Origin: Trachelipus rathkii
Lineage: Eukaryota > Arthropoda > Malacostraca > Isopoda > Trachelipodidae
Assembly (NCBI GenBank): GCA_015478945.1
Contig: JABUQX010116871.1
Span: forward strand, 20,110-84,109
DNA length: 64,000 bases
Reading direction: 5' to 3'
Shown: one piece after another, positions 42,003-52,112 of the stretch
How positions within the stretch are numbered: position 1 is the first letter of the stretch
Layout: each line of letters opens with the position of its first letter
The notes under the pieces: model-generated
What the model saw: only the letters and a program-made list of their open reading frames with translations
Told to the model about the DNA's origin: nothing
Databases searched by the model: none
Translations under genes and position numbers: made by a program

Positions 42003-42798
42003 GATTTTTTTTTTATTTCCCTTGAGGTTGCCACATAAAGAATACACTATGGAGAAATTATTTTATATAGAACATACTTAACAAAATATATAGGATACAA
42101 GATCACAAACAAATAAATTAAAATTTCTTTAAAATTTAAGCACAGGTTCGAGCTTTCGTGGATCCATTCCGTCTCACTTCGTCAGGAACTTAGGCAGGTT
42201 GTAGAGAGTATGGTGCAATTTCGACTTCCAATTTTCTGGCTACTTGGTTCTATTATCGGCTATATTTTGATTATACTTTTTTATAAAAGATTTACTAGTG
42301 AACTGGACTCTTTTAAGTATTTGTTACTAATTTTGTCAATGATGATTTCACCTTGTAGATTAAAGTTGTTAGAGTTGCTTATAATAAATGATTCTGTGAT
42401 TTTACGTATTTCTGTTTTTTGAATAGAGAAAAAAAAGAAAAAGAGTAATAGTTTTTATTATTTCTGGAGTATTTATATCAATACGATGGTTGCAAGTTTG
42501 TCTATGCTTTACTAGTGATGAACTTTATTTGTCTAGTTGCAAATCATTTTTATGTTGGTAGAATCTTGTAGTGAAGTTATTCGTTTCTCCAATATATTTG
42601 CTGTGATAGTCTATACATTTAATTTTATTTATTCCTGCATTTTTATTTGTATTGTTGGTTCTAGGTATTGGCATGCGTTTTAAAATCAAACTATTAGATT
42701 TAACTGTTTTTATCGAATCTGGTATATATTCTTTAATCGTTTTTATTTGTATGTTTGGTATTGGTAGTACATTAGAATAGTCATCATTGGTGGTGGTC
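42003..42798 (-). repeat. Penelope-like terminal arm, left (inverted)
   Basis: Reverse complement of 44,163-44,941. It begins with the gaggttgccacataaagaa block and ends at tcatcattggtggtggt, which pairs with accaccaccaatgatga at 44,161. Confidence 0.92.
42140..42200 (-). ncRNA. Second candidate hammerhead core, inverted arm
   Basis: The same boxes lie on the minus strand: CTGACGA as tcgtcag at 42,179-42,185 and GAAA as tttc at 42,154-42,157, with the same 21-base spacing. Both arms keep the motif unchanged. Confidence 0.45.
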
Positions 42799-42802
42799 GG
42801 AC

Positions 42803-44160
42803 AAAGGAAATATTATGGTTGTTATGAACGTAGATGAAAATATTAGAAAAGCGCACAACTTATTGGATGACAATAATACTTATAAAAAGCTTAATAAAAA
42901 AAACTAAAAAACTTCCAACAGCAATTCAACAAGACTATCTCCGAAATTTTCGCCACTCAAAAAGACCTCCAAAAAAAATTTAAAACATATATACCAAGTT
43001 TATCAAAATTTTATACACTGCCAAAGCTCCACAAAAAAAATATCCCATTGCGACCAATAATTTCCAACATTAATTGCACTACTCAAAATTTATCAAAATG
43101 GATTGCCAATATATTGAAACCATTAATAGGAAATATATCAGGTTCGCATCTGAAAAACTCTGAACAGTTTATTCAACGCATCAAAAATATAACCTTTTCG
43201 GAATTTCAAATACTGATTTTCGACGTGACGTCTCTTTTCACAAACGTACCGATTGAATTCACATTAAATTTGCTAGAAAGATATTTAAATCAAAAAGATA
43301 TCATTCTCCAACCCAATTTTAACATAATTAAAAAACTTATAAATTTAAACTTTTGGACCCACGCATATGTTCTCGTTCCAAGATCGAATATTAATAACAA
43401 ATATCTGGTTCTCTCAATGGGCTCCCTCTTTTGTCTCGCAATCATGAGGAACATTCTTTATGGACTAATAGAATTTTATACATAACTCCAGAATTTCCAC
43501 AAATACCTGGTCATTAGATACTGTTCGGTCGATGATGTTTGCAATACCATCTCCAAAACACTATTTAAACATGCGATACCATGTCCTGTAACCCTATATA
43601 CTCTATTGGAAGACCTAAATTCATATCAAACTAATAATAAAGTATCACTCAGAAGCAATAAAATAATCAATGAACATATCAGTGTATTAGACTTTTTAGG
43701 AATCTTCATGAACTTTTTTTGGTTTTTTTTTTTTTACAAATAAGTTCACACCTCACAGGCAGTAGCCTATGCAATTGTGAGGGGAAATTTCTCTAGAAGC
43801 TGTAATTGTCTACCTTAGGAATCCGAACTGGATTAGCGAACCCGCGACCTTGCCATGCGACTCCGTCGCTCTACCGTTTGAGCCACGGTAGCGGCTGGAA
43901 CACGAACCAATTTCCAACCTTTAAAATATGGAGAAAACCTACATTTTAACCATCATATATTTATTGGTATTCAAACCATGAAATCTCAATAAAAATTGCA
44001 ACCTTAAGTAATCTGTTGCTGAGAGCATACAAGCTCTGTTGCCCTGAAAATTTGCAACAAGAAATAAAATACTAAAAATAGCTTCCATAACCTAAAATAC
44101 CCGGCAAACTACATAAATAAAGCTTTACGAAAGGCAAAAGAAAAATACATTAATATCAAT
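42803..44160 (+). pseudogene. Penelope-type reverse transcriptase, broken
   Basis: Frame pieces in order: DKGNIMVVMNVDENIRKAH (42,803-42,860), the usual 'ADKG-VVM' entry motif, then NTYKKLNKK. A frameshift lies near 42,905. Then come SLSKFYTLPKLHKKNIPLRP (about 42,993-43,055), PIISNIN, SKWIANILKPL, FDVTSLFTNVPI (about 43,220-43,255) with the first catalytic Asp, a stop at 43,485, and RYCSVDDVCNTIS near 43,515-43,555. The last is the catalytic box, with YVDD read as CSVDD. A SINE (43,713-43,905) interrupts the frame after LDFLGIFMN. Beyond it follow FKIWRKPTF, ISIKIATLSNLLLRAYKL and ENLQQEIKY up to ALRKAKEKYINI. The protein is otherwise colinear with the family. Confidence 0.88.
43713..43905 (-). 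mobile_element. tRNA-derived SINE inserted in Penelope RT
   Basis: On the minus strand, a tRNA-like head has box A tggctcaaacggtagagc (43,868-43,885) and box B ggttcgctaatcc (43,830-43,842). A body then ends with tgcctgtgaggtgtgaactt and an A-rich tail (43,713-43,735). The 3' domain is shared with the plus-strand SINEs at 46,255 and 56,998. It splits the Penelope RT. A short gaac on both sides may be a remnant of the target duplication, but this is not convincing. Confidence 0.85.
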
Positions 44161-44162
44161 AC

Positions 44163-44941
44163 CACCACCAATGATGACTATTCTAATGTACTACCAATAC
44201 CAAACATACAAATAAAAACGATTAAAGAATATATACCAGATTCGATAAAAACAGTTAAATCTAATAGTTTGATTTTAAAACGCATGCCAATACCTAGAAC
44301 CAACAATACAAATAAAAATGCAGGAATAAATTAAAATGTAAATTTGTATTGAATTGTCACAGCAATATATTGGAGAAACGAATACTTCACTACAAGATTC
44401 TACCAACATAAAAAATGATTGTTTGCACTAGACAAAGTAAGTTCATCACTAGTAAAGCTAGAACAAACTTGCAACGCATCGTATTGTATAATACTCCAGA
44501 AATAATAAAAACTATTCAAAAAACAGAAATACGTAAAATCACAGAATCATTTATTATAAGCAACTCTAACAACTTTAATCTACAAGGTGAAATCACGATG
44601 ACAAAATTAAGTAACAAATATCTTGCAAAAGAGTCAGTTCACTAGTAAATCTTTTATAAAAAAGTATAATCAAAATATAGCCGATAATAGAACCAAGTAG
44701 CCAGAAAATTGGAAGTCGAAATTGCACCATACTCTCTACAACCTGCCTAAGTTCCTGACGAAGTGAGACGGAATGGATCCACGAAAGCTCGAACCTGTGC
44801 TTAAATTTTAAAGAAATTTTAATTTATTTGCTTGTGATCTTGTATCCTGTATATTTTGTTAAATATGTTCTATTTAAAATAATTTCTCCATAGTGTCTTC
44901 TTTATGTGGCAACCTCAAAGGAAATAAAAAAACTCAATATT
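44163..44941 (+). repeat. Penelope-like terminal arm, right
   Basis: Plus-orientation arm carrying the C-terminal coding region (GIY-YIG-like part, then EIIKTIQKTEIRKITESFI near 44,505) and the noncoding end. It pairs with 42,003-42,798. Confidence 0.9.
44740..44815 (+). ncRNA. Candidate hammerhead ribozyme core in Penelope arm
   Basis: CTGACGA (44,755-44,761) fits the hammerhead CUGANGA box and GAAA (44,783-44,786) fits the second box. Between them gtg and cac can pair as stem II, with an unpaired A after CUGANGA. A two-base stem III (gc/gc, 44,787-44,800) before tt is possible. Hammerhead motifs in Penelope-like element terminal repeats are established knowledge. Stem I is not convincing by eye, so the fold is unproven. 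Confidence 0.45.
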
Positions 44942-44960
44942 TATATATATATAAAATTAG

Positions 44961-45261
44961 GGCTGGTGAAGAAATTGGTCGTCAGATTCTGAACTTAAAG
45001 GTTTGTGCTTGTCCTGTTAGAGATTGCTCATACAGTGAAAAGAAATTCGCCGCCAAAGAAATTTCAAAGAAGAACGCGACAAAGGTGAAAGTAATAAAGA
45101 AGAAAATAATTTCTCCGAGCAAAGTTGTGAAGAAATTTAAATCCGAAAATGGTGAACAACAAAGCTATGAGCAAATAATGGTTCCATCTGACATTGCTGA
45201 CGAGGTGAAGAAATATATTAATAGGTTGATGGCAGAAAAATATGCAAGAGAAAGCAACAAT
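44961..45261 (+). pseudogene. p53/p63/p73-like terminal exon fragment, copy 1
   Basis: The frame reads AGEEIGRQILNLKVCACPV and then RDCSYSEKKF. This aligns with the last strand and helix of the p53-family DNA-binding domain, where the pattern is G-x-x-x-G-R-x-x-(F/L)-x-V-(R/K)-V-C-A-C-P-x-R-D. It keeps the Cys-Ala-Cys-Pro and Arg-Asp equivalents of human C275-P278 and R280-D281. The residue matching R282 is Cys. A Lys-rich, nuclear-signal-like stretch follows (KKNATKVKVIKKK). Then comes a strand-helix segment, YEQIMVPSDIADEVKKYIN, in the place of a tetramerisation domain, though that equivalence is speculative. An AG at 44,959-44,960 could be a splice acceptor. No other p53-domain exon is in the window. 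The stop used by copy 2 is lost here. Confidence 0.62.
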
Positions 45262-46176
<915 letters not shown>

Positions 46177-46254
46177 ATAAAGTTTAAAAGTTTTCATAGT
46201 TTAAATATGATAATTATATTTTCTATAACGGAATAGGTAATTTTTTTAATGTAA

Positions 46255-46415
46255 TTACTGTGGTCAATCGTAGAGCGGCGGGTCCAATGACAAGGGCAAC
46301 GGGTTCGATTCCCTAAGTCGGATCCTAGGTAGAAATTATCTAAAGAAGTTCCCCTCCTTTGAATAGGGCTATGCCCGTGAGGTGTGAACTTTATAAAAAA
46401 AAAAATAAAAAAAAA
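46255..46415 (+). mobile_element. tRNA-derived SINE, copy downstream of p53-like copy 1
   Basis: Box A begins tggtcaatcg (46,261). Box B ggttcgattcc (46,302-46,312) fits the Pol III consensus exactly. The body ends with gcccgtgaggtgtgaact and an A-rich tail to 46,415. It is the same family as at 56,998 and shares its 3' domain with the 43.7-kb SINE. Confidence 0.88.
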
Positions 46416-47278
46416 TTATATCTTTTTGTTTTCTCAGCAAGTTTCAAAAATTTAACAGGTATATCTTCTGGGTTTTTGGTTCAATGCACGGTACCCTTCG
46501 TAATCTGATGTTATTACTTTAAAAAAAAATTTTCGTAATATTTCTTAGTTAAATTTTCAAAAAAAGAAGGTTTGTGTTCGTCTTTTAGACCTTGTAGGTT
46601 GTTCTACTGTGTCTTTTGACGTTGCGGAATGTGCCTAGGCAGCAGTATATTGGGCAATAGTACGTTGTTTGAGTTCCCATAGGTTCCTTGGGCACACGAA
46701 ACTTTCCCGTAGTTTTCAAATTTGCTGCGGCAGTTTTCTGAAATGCCATTATTTTTGTCTCATTCTCATGTTTTAACTTCAAATTTTTCATTATTTCGTT
46801 TTGTTCTTCAATTTCATTTTTGTCTTTTTAGCATTTCTTTTCCTTCAAAATTGTCTGGTAGGGCATAAGATAACTTACAAGCAAGTTTTTCATAGCTTGC
46901 CGATTCTTCTCCGGATCTTTTTCTTTTTCTTTTCATAATTGCTTTCGTCTTTCCAATTTGATTTTTATAAATGTCCGAAACTGATGGATCTGTAAATTTT
47001 AATTTGAGTTTTGGTAATTATTGTTCAGTATCAGTATCTTCATCTGTAGCGCTATAGCATTCTTCAGCATCATCTTCGCTGTCATTTGTAGAGTCATCTT
47101 CACCGGCATTTTCGTCATGTTCACCGTTATCTTTGTCGTCATCTTATTAATTAAACAATTAAGAACTAAATTTTGAAATATATTTTAAATTTTTTCACGT
47201 CTTTCAAGTGATAATTTCGTTTTCTGTCCTGGTGGAAAAATTTTCCCTTTTGGTTTTTCTATATAGCTCAGTTCTTTA

Positions 47279-47932
47279 AGGCGGCTCCACACATGCAGAG
47301 ATTGTCGAACCATTTACCAAACACACCATGTGTGTATGGGTCATTTTTGACAAAGCTTTGTTCATTTGCTTGGTTTGCCATATACACAAATCTTTACCAT
47401 CGCTTGTGGAAAAGATTTGTGTATATGGCAAACCAAGTGAATCCCCGTACACATATTTGTCAATACTTTGGCAGTGCAATTCAAGTATATTTGTTCAAAT
47501 ACGGACCCAACTTATTATATAAGGTTGCAAAAATTATTGATAAATAAAAAATGAGTAGTGTCTGTATCAAAAATAACATTGTTTTTTAAAATATGCTAAT
47601 AAATTATAAAATACGATTTAATTCTTCCAATTTGCAAATAGGCCTATACTATACGAAGCCTTTGAATTGAAACTAGGAGGGCTTATTTTTTTTCTTTTTC
47701 TTTTTTTAAACATACCAGGCTATAGTTCTTTTATAGTGAAGCCATAACTACAATTGCTGAAAAAAATATGCATATTTGATGACAAATATTGGTCACTCCC
47801 ACTACAAACTTTTCGAAAACCGAATTTGTCAAATATACGAATGTGTATACGTACATTGGCCTTAAAAAAACAAAAATGCAAAACGCAAAGATTCAAGGGT
47901 TTGACAAACTCCGCATGTGTGTGAAGCCGCCT
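47279..47932. mobile_element. PIF/Harbinger-like MITE, 654 bp, copy A
   Basis: TIRs of about 35 bp: aggcggctccacacatgcag at the left, and the right end is its reverse complement with a few differences (ctccgcatgtgtg, then agccgcct). Flanking TTA lies at 47,276-47,278 and 47,933-47,935. The empty site at 60,478-60,480 has a single TTA, which fixes the boundaries. A 3-bp TTA/TAA duplication is characteristic of PIF/Harbinger. It contains a perfect 26-bp hairpin and no transposase. It splits the zinc-finger-like gene. Confidence 0.85.
47369..47437. repeat. Perfect 26-bp hairpin within the MITE
   Basis: 47,369-47,394 and 47,412-47,437 are exact reverse complements around a 17-base loop. The left arm begins cttggtttgccatatac. 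The same hairpin occurs in the MITE copy at 50.4 kb and, with mismatches, at 61.6 kb. Overlapping short frames on both strands here are artefacts of this symmetry. Confidence 0.95.
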
Positions 47933-48059
47933 TTACGCTGTCGAGATACTTGAAAAGGAGGTTGATAATCATGATCACCGTTTCGTCACTAACTGTGGAA
48001 AAACGAATTTTGAAAAGATAGATATTTATATATACAGTGTAATTAATTATTTTAAAATT

Positions 48060-48160
48060 ATTATATATATATATATATATATAATATATAATATATATAT
48101 ATATATTATATATATATATCTATATATATAATATATATATATAATATATATTATATATAT
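48060..48160. repeat. (AT)n tract of array unit 1
   Basis: Interrupted (AT)n lies between the zinc-finger-like gene start and the hAT fragment. Confidence 0.9.
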
Positions 48161-49296
48161 GGGCGTACGCAGAATTTTCAAATAGGTTTGAAAATAAGTC
48201 ATTTTTTCAAACACTTGTCAGCCAAGGGTTAAAGCGGCATATATTGGATTATATTTACATTACATTAACTCAAATATAATATTTTAATATTGAAATTTTG
48301 ATTATATTTCAACATAAGTTACGAAATAACAAAGAAAATTGCAGAATCTAGTCTTATGAATCTTCTCTTACGATTTATGTACTTAATAGTTGGTACTACG
48401 ACAACATTAGACATCGTGGTTGCAGAAAATTTTTCGAGAACTGAGAATTCCAATTTCTTCTCCAAAACTTATTTTCTGTGAACACTCAAGAGAAAAAGTC
48501 TATTCAACCTGGATCGGTCATCGTCGACCTTGTCATGTTTTAACTCTTCTCAAAATGCTGAATGTTCTTTCAATTGTGCTTTTGAATATGGTTAGGCTAT
48601 TGATATAAGTAAGGCATTTTTAATTATTGAGAAAACTGCCGTTGCTTCCTGGATCTTTCAACTATTTTCAAATTTTTTAGTTCCTCAGTCGAGTTTCTTC
48701 TTTCCATCCAATTGACATACCGATGAACGTTTATTTCCTCTCTGCTTACTTTAACCCTTTATATCATCTTGCTCAGAGTTGAGGTATTTAAACTCCTATT
48801 AATTTTTTAATAATGTTAAATGGCAAATTTTTTTTCAAACACATTCAACAATGTAAATAAAACTAATAATTAAGAAATTTAACGCAAACTGGAAATTTCA
48901 GGTGAAAAACTAATTTTACGATTTCAAATTTTAAAATTTTAAATTCACATCCAGGGATAGTAAAAGGCTATTCTTATTGCGTCTAGTAAATACACAAATT
49001 AATGCAAAACTAACTCATCCCCTAGAGATCGCAGCGAGAAATAGCAGGCAGCAAATGCCTTACGACAAAACTCGAGAATCCCCCTGGGGGATCGCATTTA
49101 AAAATAATTAAGCGATTTTAACTATTTGTAAAATAAATCCCTTTGGTAAATGAAGATTTATACATAGTTAATAAATTTAATTTTTACATTTAATTTGGAT
49201 TTATATAAAATTCAGGGAGATTTAACATAAAATATATTAATACTTAATCAGTCATAGAATATGGTAAATATATATATGCATTCAAGAGTCGACTTC
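48161..49296 (-). pseudogene. hAT transposase C-terminal fragment, array copy 1
   Basis: On the minus strand, near 48,480-48,600, a frame reads IERTF/STLRRVKT and, after a one-base shift, SRLNGLFLLSVHRK-like sequence. This is the hAT C-terminal dimerisation region in the style of the P52rIPK/zinc-finger hAT proteins, where the pattern is ER-FS-LRR-K. The fragment's left end begins gggcgtacgcagaattttc, which looks like a hAT terminus. 48,850-49,296 is AT-rich noncoding DNA shared by all array units. Confidence 0.65.
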
Positions 49297-49329
49297 CCAT
49301 GGATCCCAAATTTACCACTTCTTTTTTTA

Positions 49330-51080
49330 ATTTCTTTTTCTTAATTCTATCACACCAAAGTTCCATAGTCTCTTTTGATAAATCTTTGAGTGCGTTTCCC
49401 ATGCTGTTTGCATTTTGTTAGTTTTTTCGCAGTAAGGACATTCATATAAATTTTGCATTTTCTTAACCTTTTCATTAAGTCAACGAACCTTACGAGAACC
49501 TGACGAGGATGATAAGCTTATTATATCTTTTTGTTTTCTCAGCAAGTTTAAAAAATTTAACAGATATATCTTCTGGGTTTTTGGTTCAATGCACGATACC
49601 CTTCGTAATCTGATGTTATTACTTTCAAATTTTTTTTCCTAATATTTCTTAGTTAAATTTTCAAAAAATGAACGTTCGTGTTCGTCATTTAGACCTTGTA
49701 GGTTGTTCTACTGTGTCTTTTGATGTTGTGGAATGTGCCTAGGCAGCAGTATATTGGGCAATAGTAAGTTGTTTGAGTTCCCATAGGTTCCTTGGGCACA
49801 CGAAACTTTCCCGTAGTTTTCAAATTTGCTGCGGCAGTTTTCTGAAACGCCATTATTTTTGGCTCATTCTCATGTTTTAACTTCAATTTTTTCATTATTT
49901 CCTTTTGTTCTTCAATTTCATTTGTTTTTTTAGCATTTCTTTTCCTTCAAAATTGTTTGGTAGGGCATAAGTTAACCTACAAGCAAGTTTTTCATAGCTT
50001 GCCGATTTTTCTCCGGATCTTTTTCTTTTCATAATTGCTTTCGTCTATCCAATTTGATTTTTATAAATGTCCGAAACTGATGGATCTGTAAATTTTAATT
50101 TGAGTTTTGGTAATTATTATTCAGTATCAGTATCTTCATCTGTAGCGCTATAGCATTATTCAGCATCATCTTCGCTGTCATTTGTAGAGTCATCTTCACC
50201 GGCATTTTCGTCATGTTCACCGTTATCTTTGTCGTCATCTTATTAATTACACAATTAAGAACTAAATTTTGAAATATATTTTAAATTTTTTCATGTCTTT
50301 CAAGTGATAATTTCGTTTTCTGTCCTGGTGGAAAAATTTTCCCTTTTGATTTTTCTATATAGCTCAGTTCTTTAAGGCGGCTCCACACCTGCGGAGATTG
50401 TCGAACCATTTGCCAAACACACCATGTGTGTATGGGTCATTTTTGACAAAGCTTTGTTCATTTGCTTGGTTTGCCATATACACAAATCTTTGCCATCGCT
50501 TGTGGAAAAGATTTGTGTATATGGCAAACCAACATATTTGTCAATACTTTGGTAGTGTAATTCAAGTATATTTGTTTATATACGGACCCAACTTATATAA
50601 GGTTACAAAAATTATTGATAAATAAAAAATGAGTAGTGCTTGTATCAAAAATAACATTGTTTTTTAGAATATGCTAATAAATTATAAAATACCATTTAAT
50701 TCTTCCAATTTGCAAGTAGGCCTATACTATACGAAGCCTTTGAATTGAAACTAGGAGGGCTTATTTTTTTTTCTTTTTCTTTTTTTAAACATACCAGGCT
50801 ACAGTTCTTTTATAGTGAAGCCATAACTACAATTGCTGAAAAATATGCATATTTGATGACAAATATTGGTCATTCCCACTCCAAACTTTTCGAAAACCCA
50901 ATTTGTCAAATATACGAATGTGTTATACGTACATTGGCCTTAAAAAACAAAAATCCAAAACGCAAAGATTCAAGGGTTTGACAAACTCCGCATGTATGGA
51001 GCCGCCTTTACGCTGTCGAGATACTTGAAAAGGAGGTTGATAATCATGATCACCGTTATCATCGCTAATATCTGAATTAA
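49330..51080 (-). pseudogene. Zinc-finger-like array gene, copy 2 (most complete)
   Basis: Minus strand. A splice-acceptor-like pyrimidine tract and cag near 51,070 precede an ISDDNGDHDYQPPFQ exon. A MITE (50,375-51,007) splits it from KELSYIEK-like sequence. The acidic stretch is at about 50,130-50,250 and the basic run near 50,030. The coil and first finger (YYCPIYCCLGTFHNIKRH) lie in an open frame, 49,689-49,895. In another frame follows EHERSFFENLTKKY and, near 49,600, RVSCIEPKTQKIYLLNFL. A second finger, YECPYCEKTNKMQTAWETH, is at about 49,390-49,450. The two C-x(2-4)-C fingers flank the C-terminal third. Function is unknown. Stops and shifts show decay. Confidence 0.6.
50375..51007. mobile_element. 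PIF/Harbinger-like MITE, 633 bp, copy B
   Basis: Same TIRs and same TTA flanks (50,372-50,374; 51,008-51,010) as the 47.3-kb copy, at the same position in the host gene. The two therefore share one insertion event followed by duplication of the unit. Confidence 0.85.
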
Positions 51081-51089
51081 AAAGTTTAA

Positions 51090-51327
51090 TTATATATATA
51101 TATATATAATACTATTAATATATTATATATATTTATATGTACTAAATTATAATATACTATACAATAAAATATGTACATAAATATCTTTTCTATATATATA
51201 TATATAAGGGCTTAAAGAAATTTAATTTTTTTCCAAGAAAATGTTGACTAGGGCCTATAAATTATCAGTGCAGCATAATATTTACAAATTTAGTAATTTC
51301 ATTGTACATATAAATATTAAAAATGTG

Positions 51328-51395
<68 letters not shown>
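51090..51395. repeat. (AT)n tracts of array unit 2
   Basis: (AT)n at about 51,090-51,135 and 51,325-51,391 flank about 190 bp of AT-rich DNA. Confidence 0.85.
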
Positions 51396-51685
51396 TTGGA
51401 ACATTAATGATTATATTTAAAAATGTCGAAATAACAAAGAAAATTGCAGAACATAGTCTCATTCATCATACAATTTACGTATTTGAACTACTTTGTATTA
51501 TAATAACATTAGATAAGGAATTTATCTCTAAATTCGACAATGCAATTCAATTTATCGATGGAAAGTAACACATAAAAAAGTCCATTCAACCTGGATTCGG
51601 TCATTGTCGACCTTGTCCATAGTTTTAACTCTTCTCAAGTGGAAATGTTCTTTCAATTGTGGGGCTTCTTGAATTGGTTTAGGCT
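51396..51685 (-). pseudogene. hAT C-terminal fragment, array copy 2, left piece
   Basis: Homologous to 48,300-48,600 (RLNGLF- and TWTRSTM-type blocks on the minus strand). It is cut at 51,685 by a later hAT element and resumes at 54,673. Confidence 0.65.
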
Positions 51686-51827
51686 CAGGGATGCCATTCT
51701 ACAAAAATTTTGAAAACTCAAGATTGTGTGGTCAAAATACTCAAGATTTAGAAAAATATCTCAAGACCTTCATAAAGTCAATACAACTCAGTTTAGGCTT
51801 CAGACATTTAACATAATATATAAATAT

Positions 51828-51895
<68 letters not shown>

Positions 51896-52008
51896 CAATA
51901 TAAATAAAATATATATAATATACAAAAATGTTTGATACAATAGATATGATATTCATCAGTGATGTCAGAATAAAATTCAAGAGGAGGAGCAGATATGAGT
52001 TACGGAGC

Positions 52009-52058
<50 letters not shown>
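52009..52058. repeat. (TTA)n microsatellite in hAT element
   Basis: Sixteen perfect units. Confidence 0.97.
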
Positions 52059-52112
52059 TTAACGAATGTCTTTATTTCGTATGATTCCTTTTGCAATTGC
52101 AATTAGCCCGCT

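Larger units (their letters stand above)
42003..44941 (+). mobile_element. Penelope-like element with inverted terminal arms
   Basis: The central part (42,799-44,162) encodes a Penelope-type RT on the plus strand. The 3' part encodes a GIY-YIG-like segment with YIGETNTSLQ near 44,370. The first about 796 bp (42,003-42,798) are the reverse complement of the last about 779 bp (44,163-44,941). The arms match closely and include the noncoding end and the 3' end of the coding region. Penelope-like elements are known for terminal repeats in direct or inverted orientation, with a partial inverted copy joined at the 5' end. This fits the pattern. Frameshifts and a SINE insertion show it is inactive. 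Confidence 0.9.
46416..47990 (-). pseudogene. Zinc-finger-like array gene, copy 1 (MITE-interrupted)
   Basis: Minus strand, read from about 47,990 down. An exon with HDYQPPFQVSRQR is split by a MITE. Then come ELSYIEKPKGKIFPPGQK (47,215-47,275), a strongly acidic stretch (GEDDSTNDSEDDAEE, near 47,085) and an in-frame TAA near 47,025. Then follow DPSVSDIYKNQIGKTKAIM and a KRKRKR basic run near 46,930. After a one-base shift there is a coiled-coil-like NEIEEQNEIMKNLKLKHE and a zinc-finger-like YYCPIYCCLGTFRNVKRH at about 46,610-46,665. The family is unknown to me. The layout (acidic, basic, coil, finger) suggests a nuclear DNA- or chromatin-binding protein. The 3' part is replaced by the p53-like/SINE block. 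Confidence 0.55.

Noticed and set aside
46255..46330. Possible tRNA gene (box A and box B), also at 43,830-43,885 and 57,016-57,075
   Set aside because: The heads lack a full cloverleaf, are followed by a shared non-tRNA body and have A-rich tails, so they are SINEs.
47276..47547. Short overlapping frames on both strands with VWVIFDKALF- and YTQIFSTSDG-type sequence, repeated at 50.4 and 61.5 kb
   Set aside because: They lie in the MITE and exist because of its perfect hairpin; no protein resemblance.
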